Source of the DNA: Gloeocapsopsis dulcis
GTDB taxonomy: Bacteria; Cyanobacteriota; Cyanobacteriia; Cyanobacteriales; Chroococcidiopsidaceae
Direction of reading: 5' to 3'
DNA: 64,000 nucleotides
NCBI RefSeq assembly: GCF_032163395.1
Contig: NZ_CP119968.1
Coordinates: forward strand, 2,692,001-2,756,000
The position numbers and the translations under genes were made by a program. Of the stretch, positions 1 to 9,240 are shown piece by piece; within the stretch, counting starts at the first letter, position 1, and each line of letters begins with the position of its first letter. Under the pieces are notes generated by a model. The model had not been told where the DNA came from, did not search any database, and saw nothing but the letters and a program-made list of their open reading frames with translations.

Positions 1-1160
1 ACATCGCCATACTGTGAATCCCACACTTCTGAGTCAAAGCCACCAGAAACTACTGCACCTACTGTCGGACAAACGCTATCAAATGCCCGTCCACCGTTCA
101 ACTGCCAAGCAATAGGGGAAGCTGTTCCCATAGCATCTACCAGTAAACGTCCGGTGACTTCGCGCTCGCGAGCTGTTGGTAAGTGCTTGACTTTTACTGT
201 TAAATGTGTATCGGCGATCGCCGCATTGACAAATTCCGCTTCATCCCAAATTTCTCCGCCAGCCGCTTGTAATTTTTCCCCGCACATTTGTAACAGCTTT
301 TCAGCATCGAGCGCAACATTCAACACAGTTGGAGTGTGCAAAACAGGTGCTTTGAGATGATGCGGGTTGTTGCTATCAAAAAACTTGTTAAATCCGTCTT
401 TATATTCACGGGCGATAATGCTTTCACATTCTGCTGGAGTCAACACGCCCAAATTGATCAAGCTTTGTAATTCGGCGCGGGAAATATTCCACTCGCGATT
501 CACTCTGCCAAACGGTAAACGCTCGATTAGCAATACTTTGTAACCTAACTGTGCCATCACCACCGCATGAATAACGCCTAATGCACCACCTATGTAGATC
601 AAGTCATACGCGGGTATTAAAGGATTTTGCTCAGTGAGTGCAGCTTTGAAAATAACTTGCTGTGGTTGTTGCGGATTGCGGACACCTTCACGCCATCGTT
701 TTTCCCACCAGTAAGCGCGGGTTAAGTCATACTCTCCTTGAGGAAATTTCTGAAAATACTTAACAGTTAAAGGATAATTAGGAGCTAATGCCTCAAAAAT
801 TGATTTGTCACCAATTTCAGGTGGTTCCGGATAGTGGTGTGGAAACCGAACTCGTAGTTCAGCCGTCAGACGTTGGAGAATCTGCTTTTCATGAGGGAAA
901 GCTTTATTACCCCAGCGAAAAACTTTAAGATAAGTTGTGCGCTGTACTGACCAAACAAAAGCGGAGAGTTCAGAAGGCACTTTATCTGCCGAAAAGTCAG
1001 AAACAGACGTTACCAAAGATAAATTTTCAGGCACTCTCAATCGTAGCCCTTCAGGAGTGATAATTTTCTCCCCTATTTCCGGTACCCATTCCGTTTGCAG
1101 CCAGTTCCGAACAGCTGCTGTGGCTAGTGTGGGAATTTCTATGTAAACAAGTTCTCTCAT
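1..1160 (-). CDS. cruA: CruA-type lycopene cyclase family FAD protein (C-terminus cut by window edge)
   Basis: The reading frame runs leftward from ATG at 1160 and leaves the window at base 1, so about 386 N-terminal residues are visible. After a roughly 220-residue N-terminal region that I recognise from cyanobacterial CruA proteins comes a Rossmann-type FAD-binding stretch (DLIYIGGALGVIHAVVMAQ), then the motif NREWNISRAE shared by CruA and CruP. CruA-type enzymes cyclise the ends of lycopene to make gamma- or beta-carotene; CruP is a paralog whose role differs. The GALG..HA form and the N-terminal region favour CruA, from memory only. It is divergent from the small gene at 1323, with a 162-base shared upstream region. 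Catalytic function cannot be judged without the missing C-terminus. Confidence 0.7.
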   Translation of the reverse strand, partial: MRELVYIEIPTLATAAVRNWLQTEWVPEIGEKIITPEGLRLRVPENLSLVTSVSDFSADKVPSELSAFVWSVQRTTYLKVFRWGNKAFPHEKQILQRLTAELRVRFPHHYPEPPEIGDKSIFEALAPNYPLTVKYFQKFPQGEYDLTRAYWWEKRWREGVRNPQQPQQVIFKAALTEQNPLIPAYDLIYIGGALGVIHAVVMAQLGYKVLLIERLPFGRVNREWNISRAELQSLINLGVLTPAECESIIAREYKDGFNKFFDSNNPHHLKAPVLHTPTVLNVALDAEKLLQMCGEKLQAAGGEIWDEAEFVNAAIADTHLTVKVKHLPTAREREVTGRLLVDAMGTASPIAWQLNGGRAFDSVCPTVGAVVSGGFDSEVWDSQYGD

Positions 1161-1322
1161 TTTGCTGATCTTAACTCCGAGTTAATTGTTTATGCAGGTA
1201 GATTTGACAAAATCACAGTTTGCGGTACACTTCCCCATACGAGTTAGCTGAGAATTTTTTTAAGAAAGTTTACAATCTAACTAAGTTTATTAAAGTAATT
1301 CCTAGTTGTGTGAAAGTACGCC

Positions 1323-1556
1323 ATGCATTATCCCATTCCTGCTAGTCCTGAAGAAATTGTTGATCTGCACCAAGAACCTGTAAATGAAGAATTAGTCGCA
1401 GCTGCGATCGCGGGTGTCATTAAAATTGTCCGCGCCCAAGGTCAATCCTTAGAACAGTTAACTGCTCAAGTGCTAGCCGATGACAGCTTACTTGATATTC
1501 AGCAACGACGTTGGTTAAGTGATGTCGTGGCTCAAGCTTGGGAGAGTTTCTCTTAG
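1323..1556 (+). CDS. small conserved cyanobacterial protein of unknown function
   Basis: A 77-residue acidic protein with ATG start at 1323, lacking signal peptide, membrane segment or metal motif. The centre (VNEELVAAAIAGVIKIVRAQGQSLEQLTAQVL) looks like two amphipathic helices. Proteins of this type occur beside other genes in many cyanobacteria, as far as I recall, but no function is known to me. It lies 34 bases upstream of the PAP2 phosphatase on the same strand and may be co-transcribed with it. HIP1 lies inside the gene, typical of native chromosomal sequence. A frame on the opposite strand is a shadow. Confidence 0.65.
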   Translation: MHYPIPASPEEIVDLHQEPVNEELVAAAIAGVIKIVRAQGQSLEQLTAQVLADDSLLDIQQRRWLSDVVAQAWESFS

Positions 1557-1590
1557 ACTGGGAAAAGACGATTTGAGTAAGATAAACTAG

Positions 1591-2277
1591 ATGCGATCCC
1601 AACTGATTTCGCTAGTATTTCGCATCAGAGTTGCAGGAATTTTGCTGGCGGGCTTATCTTTATGGATATTTGCCGAAGTTGCAGACGAAGTTTTAGAAAA
1701 AGAAAGCTACGCGCTTGATACTAAAATCTTGCTAACAATTCGACAATTACATAATACTTGGCTCGATCGAGCAATGATGGGAGTAACATTCCTGGGCGAT
1801 CCAGTTGTAATATTTGTCGTTTGCTTGATTGTAGGAATTTGGTTATACAGACAGCATCGTTCGGAAGCAACAACAGTAGGGATAGCCGCGATCGGCGCAG
1901 TATTACTTAACTATTGGCTTAAGCAACTATTTACTAGACCAAGACCAGCTTTGTGGGAACGTATCGTTAATGTGAGAGATTACAGCTTTCCCAGCGGTCA
2001 TGCAATGGTGTCCCTTGTGATCTACGGTGTCATCGGCTATATCCTAACAACTCACTTCCCGCAACACCAAAAGTTAATAACTAGCTTAACTATTTTACTT
2101 GCGATCGCAATTGGCTTCAGTCGAATGTATCTTGGCGTTCATTGGCCTACAGATGTCGTTGCGGGTTATGCTGCAGGAACAGTTTGGTTAGTTGCTTGTA
2201 TCCTTAGCTTGCGAGTTTGGCGTCAACGTCGCCGTCGTCACGCTCATGCTAAAAATTCGGTTTCTTCTAATCGATAA
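1591..2277 (+). CDS. PAP2-family membrane phosphatase
   Basis: A 228-residue integral membrane protein with about five or six hydrophobic segments. All three signature blocks of the PAP2/phosphatidic acid phosphatase superfamily are present: K111-x5-RP at 117-118, PSGH at 134-137, and SR-x5-H-x3-D within 178-188. The histidines and arginines form the phospho-histidine active site in known members. Likely substrates are lipid phosphates such as undecaprenyl pyrophosphate or phosphatidate; sequence alone does not choose between them. The active site would face the periplasm or lumen. The Arg/His-rich tail (RRRRHAHAK) is cytosolic by the positive-inside rule. Start ATG at 1591 follows the upstream small gene by 34 bases. 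Confidence 0.85.
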   Translation: MRSQLISLVFRIRVAGILLAGLSLWIFAEVADEVLEKESYALDTKILLTIRQLHNTWLDRAMMGVTFLGDPVVIFVVCLIVGIWLYRQHRSEATTVGIAAIGAVLLNYWLKQLFTRPRPALWERIVNVRDYSFPSGHAMVSLVIYGVIGYILTTHFPQHQKLITSLTILLAIAIGFSRMYLGVHWPTDVVAGYAAGTVWLVACILSLRVWRQRRRRHAHAKNSVSSNR

Positions 2278-2462
2278 AATAATTTCACGTGAGAAAGTAT
2301 GCTGGGAATTTTAGGAAATTTCCCTGTTACTAGTGTAGATACTCCTTACTGCTGATATAACGTCAGTTCGACGGAAAAAGCTGAGCAATCTTCAATTAGC
2401 TAACAGCTATAAAGTCAGCAGACGTCCGGTCGAATTCACGTTGATACTACTATACCCAACAG

Positions 2463-4031
2463 GTGAGCGCTGCCATGAAGATAGGAAGGAGTACCGCAAA
2501 GGACGGATTAAGAAACAATATTGAGTACTATGTCTTAACCCACTTCAGGTGGTTTTGGAACTTAGTGCAAAAAAATAACTACCTCAAACGTAGAATTAAT
2601 AAATTCCTCATCAACAATGCCATTTATAAAATTCCGACTCGTCCTTATCCTTTCAGCACGATGGCATCTTATACATCGTGGGATTCATTAACTGATAGAA
2701 AATACAGTGGAAGACATCTCCCCCCAGTCGATCAGGGCTACGGGAAACTACCATCACCTGAAACTATTGCCGAAACATTATTTGTGCGTAAGGGAAAAGA
2801 GATCTTATCGCCCAAATCTACACTGTTGTTTTCTTACTTTGCCCAGTGGTTTACTGATGGTTTTTTACGAACTGATAGAAATAACAACTTAAAAAATACT
2901 TCTAACCACGAAATCGATATCAGCCCAGTGTATGGCTTAAATAAAGATATTACCAACATCTTAAGATTACATCAAGATGGTAAGTTACGTTACCAGACGA
3001 TTGATGGAGAAGTCTACCCTCCTTACTACTTTGAAAACGGACAAGTCAAAGAAGAATTCAAAGAGTTACCTCCTCCAATCTTTCGTGAAGAATGGACTAC
3101 TCCAGAACAAAAAGATCGCCTTTTTGCTTTGGGTAATGAACGCGGAAATGTCCAGATCGGCTATGTGATGATGAATACCCTGTTTTTAAGGGAACACAAC
3201 CGTATTTGTGATGTTTTAGCACAAACCTATAAAGATTGGGATGACGAGCGGCTTTTTCAAACTGCTAGAAATATAGTCATTGTATTACTCCTCCAAATTG
3301 CCATCGAAGAGTACATCAATCACATCACTCCTTATCACTTCAAGTTCATTGTTGATCCGACTGCATTTACAAACGAGAAGTGGTATCGCCAAAATTGGAT
3401 GACGGTAGAATTTAATTTACTGTATCGCTGGCACAGTCTTGTACCAAATAAAGTTGTGTTAGACGATGTAGAACTTCCTATAGAAAAAACACAATGGAAT
3501 AACGATTTAATTACGAGTAGAGGCTTAGGAAAATTGTTCGATGCAGCTTCTAGGCAACCTGCTGGTGATATCGGATTGCACAATACTCCACATTTTATTC
3601 TTAATACTGATATCAACAGTATTAAATTAGGGCGCGATGCTCAACTAGCAAGCTACAACGACTATAGGGAAATGTGCAAGTTTCCCAGAGTCACAGATTT
3701 CAATCAAATTACTGAAGATGAAGGAACACAAAAGGATCTTAAAGATTTATATGGTCATGTAGATAATATTGAATATTATGCGGGTCTTTTTGCGGAAGAC
3801 ACCCGGCAGGATTCTGCTTTGTCTCCTTTAATTGGAAGACTTGTTGGGATTGATGCATTTTCTCAAGCGTTGACTAATCCCTTGCTAGCTGAAAATGTGT
3901 TTAATGAAAAAACCTTTTCTCCGATTGGGATGAAAATTATTCAAGCTACTCACAATCTTTCAGATGTACTTCATCGCAATATTGCACCAACTGATAAGCG
4001 TTTCCTTGTCTCTATGTCGCAAATAAGTTGA
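2463..4031 (+). CDS. cyclooxygenase-like haem fatty-acid dioxygenase
   Basis: A 522-residue protein closely resembling the catalytic domain of animal prostaglandin H synthases and their cyanobacterial relatives such as the Nostoc punctiforme linoleate 10S-dioxygenase. Landmarks are LREHNRICDVL at 242-252, the block FNLLYRWHSLVP with the radical-forming Tyr at 321 and the proximal haem ligand His at 324, and a C-terminal block (FSPIGMKIIQ) matching the cyclooxygenase end. No EGF domain or membrane-anchor domain is visible. At the distal haem site, where cyclooxygenases read QHFTHQ, this protein reads QWFTDG (128-133), so Asp132 replaces the distal His. Peroxidase activity may thus be weak while dioxygenation is retained; that is inference. 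Start is GTG at 2463 or ATG at 2475. No catalase-related hydroperoxide lyase gene is next to it, unlike the Nostoc pair. Confidence 0.85.
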   Translation: MSAAMKIGRSTAKDGLRNNIEYYVLTHFRWFWNLVQKNNYLKRRINKFLINNAIYKIPTRPYPFSTMASYTSWDSLTDRKYSGRHLPPVDQGYGKLPSPETIAETLFVRKGKEILSPKSTLLFSYFAQWFTDGFLRTDRNNNLKNTSNHEIDISPVYGLNKDITNILRLHQDGKLRYQTIDGEVYPPYYFENGQVKEEFKELPPPIFREEWTTPEQKDRLFALGNERGNVQIGYVMMNTLFLREHNRICDVLAQTYKDWDDERLFQTARNIVIVLLLQIAIEEYINHITPYHFKFIVDPTAFTNEKWYRQNWMTVEFNLLYRWHSLVPNKVVLDDVELPIEKTQWNNDLITSRGLGKLFDAASRQPAGDIGLHNTPHFILNTDINSIKLGRDAQLASYNDYREMCKFPRVTDFNQITEDEGTQKDLKDLYGHVDNIEYYAGLFAEDTRQDSALSPLIGRLVGIDAFSQALTNPLLAENVFNEKTFSPIGMKIIQATHNLSDVLHRNIAPTDKRFLVSMSQIS

Positions 4032-4039
4032 AAGGGATA

Positions 4040-4267
4040 TTACCGAGTTTGCACCTTGGATGACGGTTTGAGAAATAGCCAGCTGACAAAAAAGAAAGAT
4101 GCAGTAGATAACTGAATGATGTCTATTGCAGATAAGTAGCCATCTGAGAATGAAGCAATAGTTCTATCTGTAATACCAAACAGCCAGGAGGACGTACCTA
4201 ACAGCCATATTCCGTTCTTGAGGTTTCCGAGGAAAATAGCAGCATCTGCTGATTGCTGATTGTTCAT
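4040..4267 (-). CDS. possible small membrane protein
   Basis: A 75-residue frame convergent with the dioxygenase gene, ending 8 bases from its stop. Two hydrophobic segments are visible (about residues 16-32 and 50-66). ATG at 4267 is preceded by AAGG about ten bases upstream, a plausible ribosome binding site. I do not recognise the family; a distant likeness to small two-helix YrhK-type membrane domains is possible but not claimed. It could also be non-coding. Conservation of the frame in relatives would decide. Confidence 0.4.
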   Translation of the reverse strand: MNNQQSADAAIFLGNLKNGIWLLGTSSWLFGITDRTIASFSDGYLSAIDIIQLSTASFFFVSWLFLKPSSKVQTR

Positions 4268-4722
4268 AAATTTGACGCCTTACGGTCAATAACACTTGAT
4301 TGCACTGTTCAAGAGTCAGCAGGATCGCGATCCTCTTTACTCGCTTTGTTTCCTCAGGTTAAGAAATATTTCGTTTCTCCGCCATTAACCTAAAGAAGTA
4401 TTTCATGTACTTGACAAAAATTAGGTTTGTAACATTCTTGACAACAGGCAGAAAATACTTTCCTGCTGGCATTTTCACGAGGACAATTAGTTACTTATGC
4501 AAGGTTTTTGACTCTAAAAAACATACTTAGAGAAGAATTTACAATTTTTTTGTTTCTACATAAGGATGGTAGACAAATTTTGTCATCTGTCAGAAGATAG
4601 ATTACTGGTTAGAAATGGATATGAGCAAATTTGTGCCAGTGGTAGCCAATTATGCCTACAGATACTACTTTCTTAACAAAAAGCCCAGTTGAATAAGAAT
4701 GTGGTTAATCATCAATTAATGA
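4268..4722. other. intergenic region before uvsE
   Basis: 455 bases without a supported gene. It is AT-rich and carries a weak inverted repeat AGGTTAA/TTAACCT around 4356-4391. The promoter of uvsE presumably lies here, and that of the small gene at 4040-4267 near the left end, but no consensus promoter pair could be chosen with confidence. Confidence 0.5.
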
Positions 4723-5673
4723 ATGACAGCAGTTGAGCTAAACAATTTGTCTCAGACGATTTTACAAGGGCGATCGCATCAACCAAATCTTGGTTTAGTA
4801 TGTGTCACTTCTTCTCAGGAAGTACGCTTCCGCACGATCACGCGCACTCGCTATCTGAAACTTAGTGAAAGCGAACGGGAAAACACCCTGAAAGATATTT
4901 ATACAGATAATGTCAACCGTCTCCACAAAGCGCTTTCATTTTGTCAGCAACATGATATCAAGCTTTATCGCGCTTCCTCTGGTTTGTTTCCTCTAAACGA
5001 TTGGGAAGATGAAATTGGGGCACAAGTTTTAGAGGAAATGCGGGATGAGTTAGGTAAAATCGGACAACGTGCCATAGAATTAGGCATTCGGATTGTGCTG
5101 CACCCCGATCAGTACGTCGTAATAAGTTCTGATTCACCCGCAGTCGTGCAATCAAGTATTCAAATTTTGCAACGGCATGCAAAAGATTTAGACTTATTAG
5201 GATTACCGCGATCGCATTGGTCGTTGATGAATATTCATGGTGGTAAAGCGCAACGTCCAGAACAACTGATTCAAGTTGTCAATGAATTACCAGAGGAAAT
5301 CAAAAGCCGCTTAACATTCGAGAACGATGAATATGCCTATAGCGCCAGAGAAATTTTAGAAGTATGTCAAAGCACCGATATCCCCATGGTGTTCGATGCC
5401 CATCATCATATTTGTCATGAAAAATTAAGTAGCTACGAAGATCCTTCAGTAGCTGAGATGTTTTATGCAGCGCGCGACACTTGGCAGAATCCAGATTGGC
5501 AATTAGTACATATATCTAATGGTGAAACTGCTTTTAGCGATCGCAAGCACAGCAACTTAATTACTTCAATGCCAAGTGTCTACCGCGAAGCCCCCTGGAT
5601 CGAAATTGAAGCCAAAGCCAAAGAAGACGCGATCGCCCTATTACAAAAAGTGTGGCTAGGAACTAGTAGTTAG
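4723..5673 (+). CDS. uvsE: UV damage endonuclease UvsE/UVDE
   Basis: A 316-residue protein of the UvdE family, TIM-barrel endonucleases that nick DNA 5' of cyclobutane dimers and 6-4 photoproducts and start an excision pathway independent of UvrABC. Metal-site blocks are visible: LHPDQYVVISSD (His near residue 126), NIHGG, FENDEYAYSA (Glu near 201) and FDAHHHICHE (around 225-234). Length is normal for bacterial UvsE. ATG at 4723 has no clear Shine-Dalgarno sequence. UvrA, encoded at 28.8-31.7 kb, gives the cell the classical route as well. A hairpin-forming repeat follows the stop. Confidence 0.92.
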   Translation: MTAVELNNLSQTILQGRSHQPNLGLVCVTSSQEVRFRTITRTRYLKLSESERENTLKDIYTDNVNRLHKALSFCQQHDIKLYRASSGLFPLNDWEDEIGAQVLEEMRDELGKIGQRAIELGIRIVLHPDQYVVISSDSPAVVQSSIQILQRHAKDLDLLGLPRSHWSLMNIHGGKAQRPEQLIQVVNELPEEIKSRLTFENDEYAYSAREILEVCQSTDIPMVFDAHHHICHEKLSSYEDPSVAEMFYAARDTWQNPDWQLVHISNGETAFSDRKHSNLITSMPSVYREAPWIEIEAKAKEDAIALLQKVWLGTSS

Positions 5674-5766
5674 TGATTAGTTTTGAATTTTGAGTTATGA
5701 GTTTTGAATTGAATAAAATAACTCATAACTCATAACTTTCTTAAGCTCAACACTCATAACTCCTCT
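5674..5766. repeat. dispersed 'TTTTGAGTT/AACTCA' repeat, copy A, with 12-bp hairpin
   Basis: Low-complexity sequence built of GTTTTGAATT and ACTCATAACT words. It contains a perfect 12-bp inverted repeat, GAGTTATGAGTT at 5692-5703 and AACTCATAACTC at 5720-5731, which could terminate transcription from uvsE. Related copies lie at 51681-51813, 56047-56160 and, inverted, at 58201-58285. Confidence 0.75.
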
Positions 5767-5837
5767 GCTAACTTTTCACTTGTCCCCCAGTAAATAGTAT
5801 GAATAAGATGAGGACTTAAAGCATAGTAGATAGTTGA

Positions 5838-7430
5838 ATGGCGATCGCAATTGATTTTGGTACGAGCAATACTTGCATAGCGCGTTGGAACCCCGTGACG
5901 CAAAAGCCAGAAACAATGAGTTTAGGAGGGCTTTCGATACAACAAGCATTAAATCCGCCTTTAGTTCCGAGTTTGGTGTATGTGGAAGATGCAGCCCAAA
6001 AGAAGGTGATTGTAGGGCAAGCAGTACGCGATCGCGGGTTAGATTTAGCAAATAATCCGCGCTTTTTTCGGAGCTTCAAACGAGGAATTGGCGCAGATAT
6101 TCAAGGCTTTCTCCCCGAACTTGATGGTGAGATGGTAACTTTTGAGCAAGTGGGACAATGGTTTTTAACACAAATTATTTCCACACTGAATGCGGAAACT
6201 CCTGATATTGCTGAATCTTTGGTGTTAACTGTACCTGTAGATAGCTTTGAGGCTTATCGTCACTGGTTAGGGGGAGTCTGCCAATCGCTGGCAGTTGAAC
6301 AGGTGCGGCTGATTGATGAACCAACTGCTGCTGCTTTGGGTTATGGTTTAGCAGATCGAGAGAATTTACTCGTTGTTGACTTTGGTGGAGGAACACTTGA
6401 TTTATCTTTAGTCAGGTTAGATGGCAATGAAACAGGTAAAAAGCCACTAGGATTTGTGCTGAAATGGAGTGATAAGCTATTTAGCGAAAAATCAGGACAA
6501 AAGCCCAAAACAGCACGAGTACTTGCTAAAGCAGGACAAAATCTGGGTGGTTCTGATATTGATCATTGGTTAGTTGATTACTTTGCCACAACGCAGGGTT
6601 TAGTTGTCAATTCCTTAACGACACGACTTGCAGAAAAATTGAAGATTCAATTATCAACTCAACCGCAGGCAAGTGAAGTCTATTTCAATGATGAAACTTT
6701 TGAAAGTTATCAACTAGATTTAGATCGTGCGAGTTTGGAACATATTCTGCAAGAACACGCATTTTTTGAGCGGCTAGATGAGTCGATGACTCAACTTTTG
6801 CAACAAGCACGGCGACAAGGAATAGAAGTTGCTGATATTAATGCGGTATTACTTGTTGGCGGTACAGCCCAAATGCCAGCAGTACAAACATGGATACAAC
6901 AGTACTTTGATTCGGCAAAAATTCGCTGTGAAAAACCTTTTGAGGCGATCGCTCAAGGGGCTTTACAGTTAAGTCAAGGTGTTGAAATTAAAGATTTTCT
7001 TTACCATAGCTATGGTATTCGTTACTGGGATCGACGGCATAATTGTCATCAGTGGCATCCTTTAATTAAAGCTGGACAACCTTACCCGATGAGTGAGCCA
7101 GTAGAACTAGTTTTGGGTGCTTCGGTAGACAATCAACCCAGCATTGAATTAATTATCGGCGAGCTTGGGCAAGAAGGCGGTACTGAAGTGTATTTTGATA
7201 GCGATCGCCTAATCACGCGTCGTCTTGATAGTGGGTATCAAGTAAAACCTCTCAACGATCAAGATGGTGCGCGCTCAATTGCCCAACTGATACCACCAGG
7301 ATATCCAGGAAGCGATCGCGTTAAAGTGTTGTTTCAAGTCGATCAGCAGCGATTTTTACGTATTACCGTTGAAGATCTATTCACAAATCAAATGTTGTTG
7401 CAAAATCAACTTGTTGCTCAATTAAGTTAA
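5838..7430 (+). CDS. Hsp70/DnaK-like ATPase of non-canonical type
   Basis: A 530-residue Hsp70-family protein. The actin-like ATPase fold is shown by phosphate-1 IDFGTSNTCIA at residues 5-15, phosphate-2 VVDFGGGTLDLSLV and the adenosine block VLLVGGTAQMPAVQ. The C-terminal part (about 380-530) is shorter than the substrate-binding and lid domains of DnaK and ends without the EEVD-like tail, so this is one of the specialised cyanobacterial Hsp70 homologs, not the housekeeping DnaK. No DnaJ or GrpE gene lies nearby. ATG at 5838 is followed directly by a HIP1 site. Substrate and role are unknown; protein folding or complex assembly under stress is inference from the family. Confidence 0.85.
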   Translation: MAIAIDFGTSNTCIARWNPVTQKPETMSLGGLSIQQALNPPLVPSLVYVEDAAQKKVIVGQAVRDRGLDLANNPRFFRSFKRGIGADIQGFLPELDGEMVTFEQVGQWFLTQIISTLNAETPDIAESLVLTVPVDSFEAYRHWLGGVCQSLAVEQVRLIDEPTAAALGYGLADRENLLVVDFGGGTLDLSLVRLDGNETGKKPLGFVLKWSDKLFSEKSGQKPKTARVLAKAGQNLGGSDIDHWLVDYFATTQGLVVNSLTTRLAEKLKIQLSTQPQASEVYFNDETFESYQLDLDRASLEHILQEHAFFERLDESMTQLLQQARRQGIEVADINAVLLVGGTAQMPAVQTWIQQYFDSAKIRCEKPFEAIAQGALQLSQGVEIKDFLYHSYGIRYWDRRHNCHQWHPLIKAGQPYPMSEPVELVLGASVDNQPSIELIIGELGQEGGTEVYFDSDRLITRRLDSGYQVKPLNDQDGARSIAQLIPPGYPGSDRVKVLFQVDQQRFLRITVEDLFTNQMLLQNQLVAQLS

Positions 7431-7651
7431 GTCAACCCTAACTTTAACTTTTTTATCAAAGTCAACACATTTACAAGTTATTTAGGCAAGATTGAGTAAA
7501 CACTCTACTCAATATGCCGAACATCACAAAAGTTTCGCTGTTTAAAGTGTAGTTTGCCAATAAAAAAATTAGGTGTGGAATGGAGTGTAAGTGGCAACTA
7601 CACCTAAATAATAATGATTTTTTGCTTGGGTACGTACCAGCCAATACCATT

Positions 7652-8593
7652 ATGAACACTGAAGAACTGCTGCGGCGATACGCAGCAGGAGAACGCTACT
7701 TTCCCAATGTTGATTTAAGTCATGCAACCTTGCAGGAAGTCAATTTAAGTGGCATTGTCCTCAAGCGGGCAATATTATATGGCGCAGATTTGAGTCGCTC
7801 AAACTTAGTTGGTGCAGATTTGAATGGGGCTATCCTCAAGCAAGCTAATATGGTTGCAACTCACCTTAATGGCAGTCATTTGGTTGGGGTAGATTTAACA
7901 GCAGCAAATTTAGCAGGTGCCGATCTCAGTGGTGTCAATTTGTGGAGAGCAGATCTCAGAAAAGCAATATTGTGTGAAGCTAACTTAAGCCGTGCCAATT
8001 TACATGAGGTGAACCTAACAGAAGCAGATCTGAGCAAAGCCTCCTTAAGTGGAGTTCAACTGGGCAAAGCTAATTTGACTGCAGCCGTATTAGTTGATGC
8101 CAACCTGAATCGCGCAAATCTTACAGACACAAAATTGATGCGATCGCGTTTGTGTGGAACGCAGCTAGAAAGGGTAGAGTTGATTGCCAGCGACTTAACA
8201 GCCGCCGATTTGAGTAGAACAAATTTAGAAGGATCAAATCTGAGTGAAGCCAACTTAACTCAAGCAAATCTGAGTGGGGCAAATCTAACTGGGGTAAATT
8301 TACATCGTGCAAATCTGATCGCTGCCAAAGCTATTTTGGTAAATCTACGGGGCGCAAATCTAGAGCAAGCAGAACTGACAACCGCCAACTTAACTGAAGC
8401 AGACTTGAGTTGGGCAAACTTGAGTCAGACAAACTTGAGTGGAGCTAACTTACACCGTGCAATTTTAACGGATGTAAATCTCAATTCAGCAATTTTGCGG
8501 GGAGCAAACTTAATCGACGCCAAGCTATCTCAAGTAGAAATGAACAATGTCGATCTTAGTTGGGCAGTTGTGCCTCAAATGTTAAATCATTGA
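7652..8593 (+). CDS. pentapeptide-repeat protein
   Basis: About 313 residues composed almost wholly of tandem pentapeptides of the A(D/N)LxX type (e.g. ANLSGANLTGVNLHRANL), starting about 25 residues from the N-terminus. Such repeats fold as a right-handed quadrilateral beta-helix. The N-terminal MNTEELLRRYAAGER block is the usual start of cyanobacterial members, so ATG at 7652 is preferred over the in-frame ATG at 7580, which adds 24 residues unlike the family. Function is unknown; many paralogs occur in cyanobacterial genomes. It is convergent with eda, the two reading frames overlapping by seven bases. Confidence 0.85.
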   Translation: MNTEELLRRYAAGERYFPNVDLSHATLQEVNLSGIVLKRAILYGADLSRSNLVGADLNGAILKQANMVATHLNGSHLVGVDLTAANLAGADLSGVNLWRADLRKAILCEANLSRANLHEVNLTEADLSKASLSGVQLGKANLTAAVLVDANLNRANLTDTKLMRSRLCGTQLERVELIASDLTAADLSRTNLEGSNLSEANLTQANLSGANLTGVNLHRANLIAAKAILVNLRGANLEQAELTTANLTEADLSWANLSQTNLSGANLHRAILTDVNLNSAILRGANLIDAKLSQVEMNNVDLSWAVVPQMLNH

Positions 8594-9240
8594 ATTTGAT
8601 GCAGTTGTGCCATCAAGGTTTTAGCTTGCTGACGAATCGCCTCCCAATTTTCGACTTCAACTAAGTGCTTAGGAAATAATTCACTGGCTAAGCCTACAGC
8701 GATCGCTCCAGCTGCAATAAAGTCGCGTGCATTCGATAGCGTTACTCCTCCTGTCGGAATTAATGGTATATGTCCTAGTGGTCCTTGCAAACTTTTGATA
8801 TAACTTGCACCACCTACGGCTTCCACAGGAAAAACTTTAACGCAACTTGCACCTGCGCTGTAGGCATGAACAATTTCTGTTGGTGACAGCGCTCCAGGAA
8901 TAATTGGGATATTTTGTTGCACAGCAGCACGAATCATGGCAGTGTCGCAATGTGGACTGAAGAGAAATTGTGCTCCGGCAGCGATCGCATCGTTTAACTG
9001 TTCTAAATTTAGCAGTGTGCCTGTACCAATTGTACAGTAGGGTAACTCAGCTTGCAGGCGGGCGATTAAATCTGCACTTTTGTCACTATTCCAAGTCACT
9101 TCAATTAAGTGCATTCCTCCTGCAACTACGGCTTTTGCCATTTGATAGCCTTGTGCGCTTTGAATTGTCCGAATAACTGCGATCGCGCGATTCTGTTGCA
9201 ATAAGTCTAACCAAGCCGATACTTTTTTGCTAAGGTTCAT
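8587..9240 (-). CDS. eda: 2-keto-3-deoxy-6-phosphogluconate aldolase
   Basis: A 217-residue class I aldolase of the KDPG/KHG family, which splits 2-keto-3-deoxy-6-phosphogluconate to pyruvate and glyceraldehyde 3-phosphate in the Entner-Doudoroff route. The Schiff-base Lys is K135 in ASCVKVFPVE; the general acid/base Glu is E47 in LIEVTW; the phosphate loop is PTGGV. ATG at 9240 gives the family's usual N-terminus (NLSKKVSAWLDLLQQNRAIAVIR); an upstream in-frame GTG at 9252 is less likely. The ATG overlaps the stop codon of the IS607 tnpB (TAATG), so the gene's native upstream region has been replaced by the element or is absent. Confidence 0.92.
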   Translation of the reverse strand: MNLSKKVSAWLDLLQQNRAIAVIRTIQSAQGYQMAKAVVAGGMHLIEVTWNSDKSADLIARLQAELPYCTIGTGTLLNLEQLNDAIAAGAQFLFSPHCDTAMIRAAVQQNIPIIPGALSPTEIVHAYSAGASCVKVFPVEAVGGASYIKSLQGPLGHIPLIPTGGVTLSNARDFIAAGAIAVGLASELFPKHLVEVENWEAIRQQAKTLMAQLHQIQ

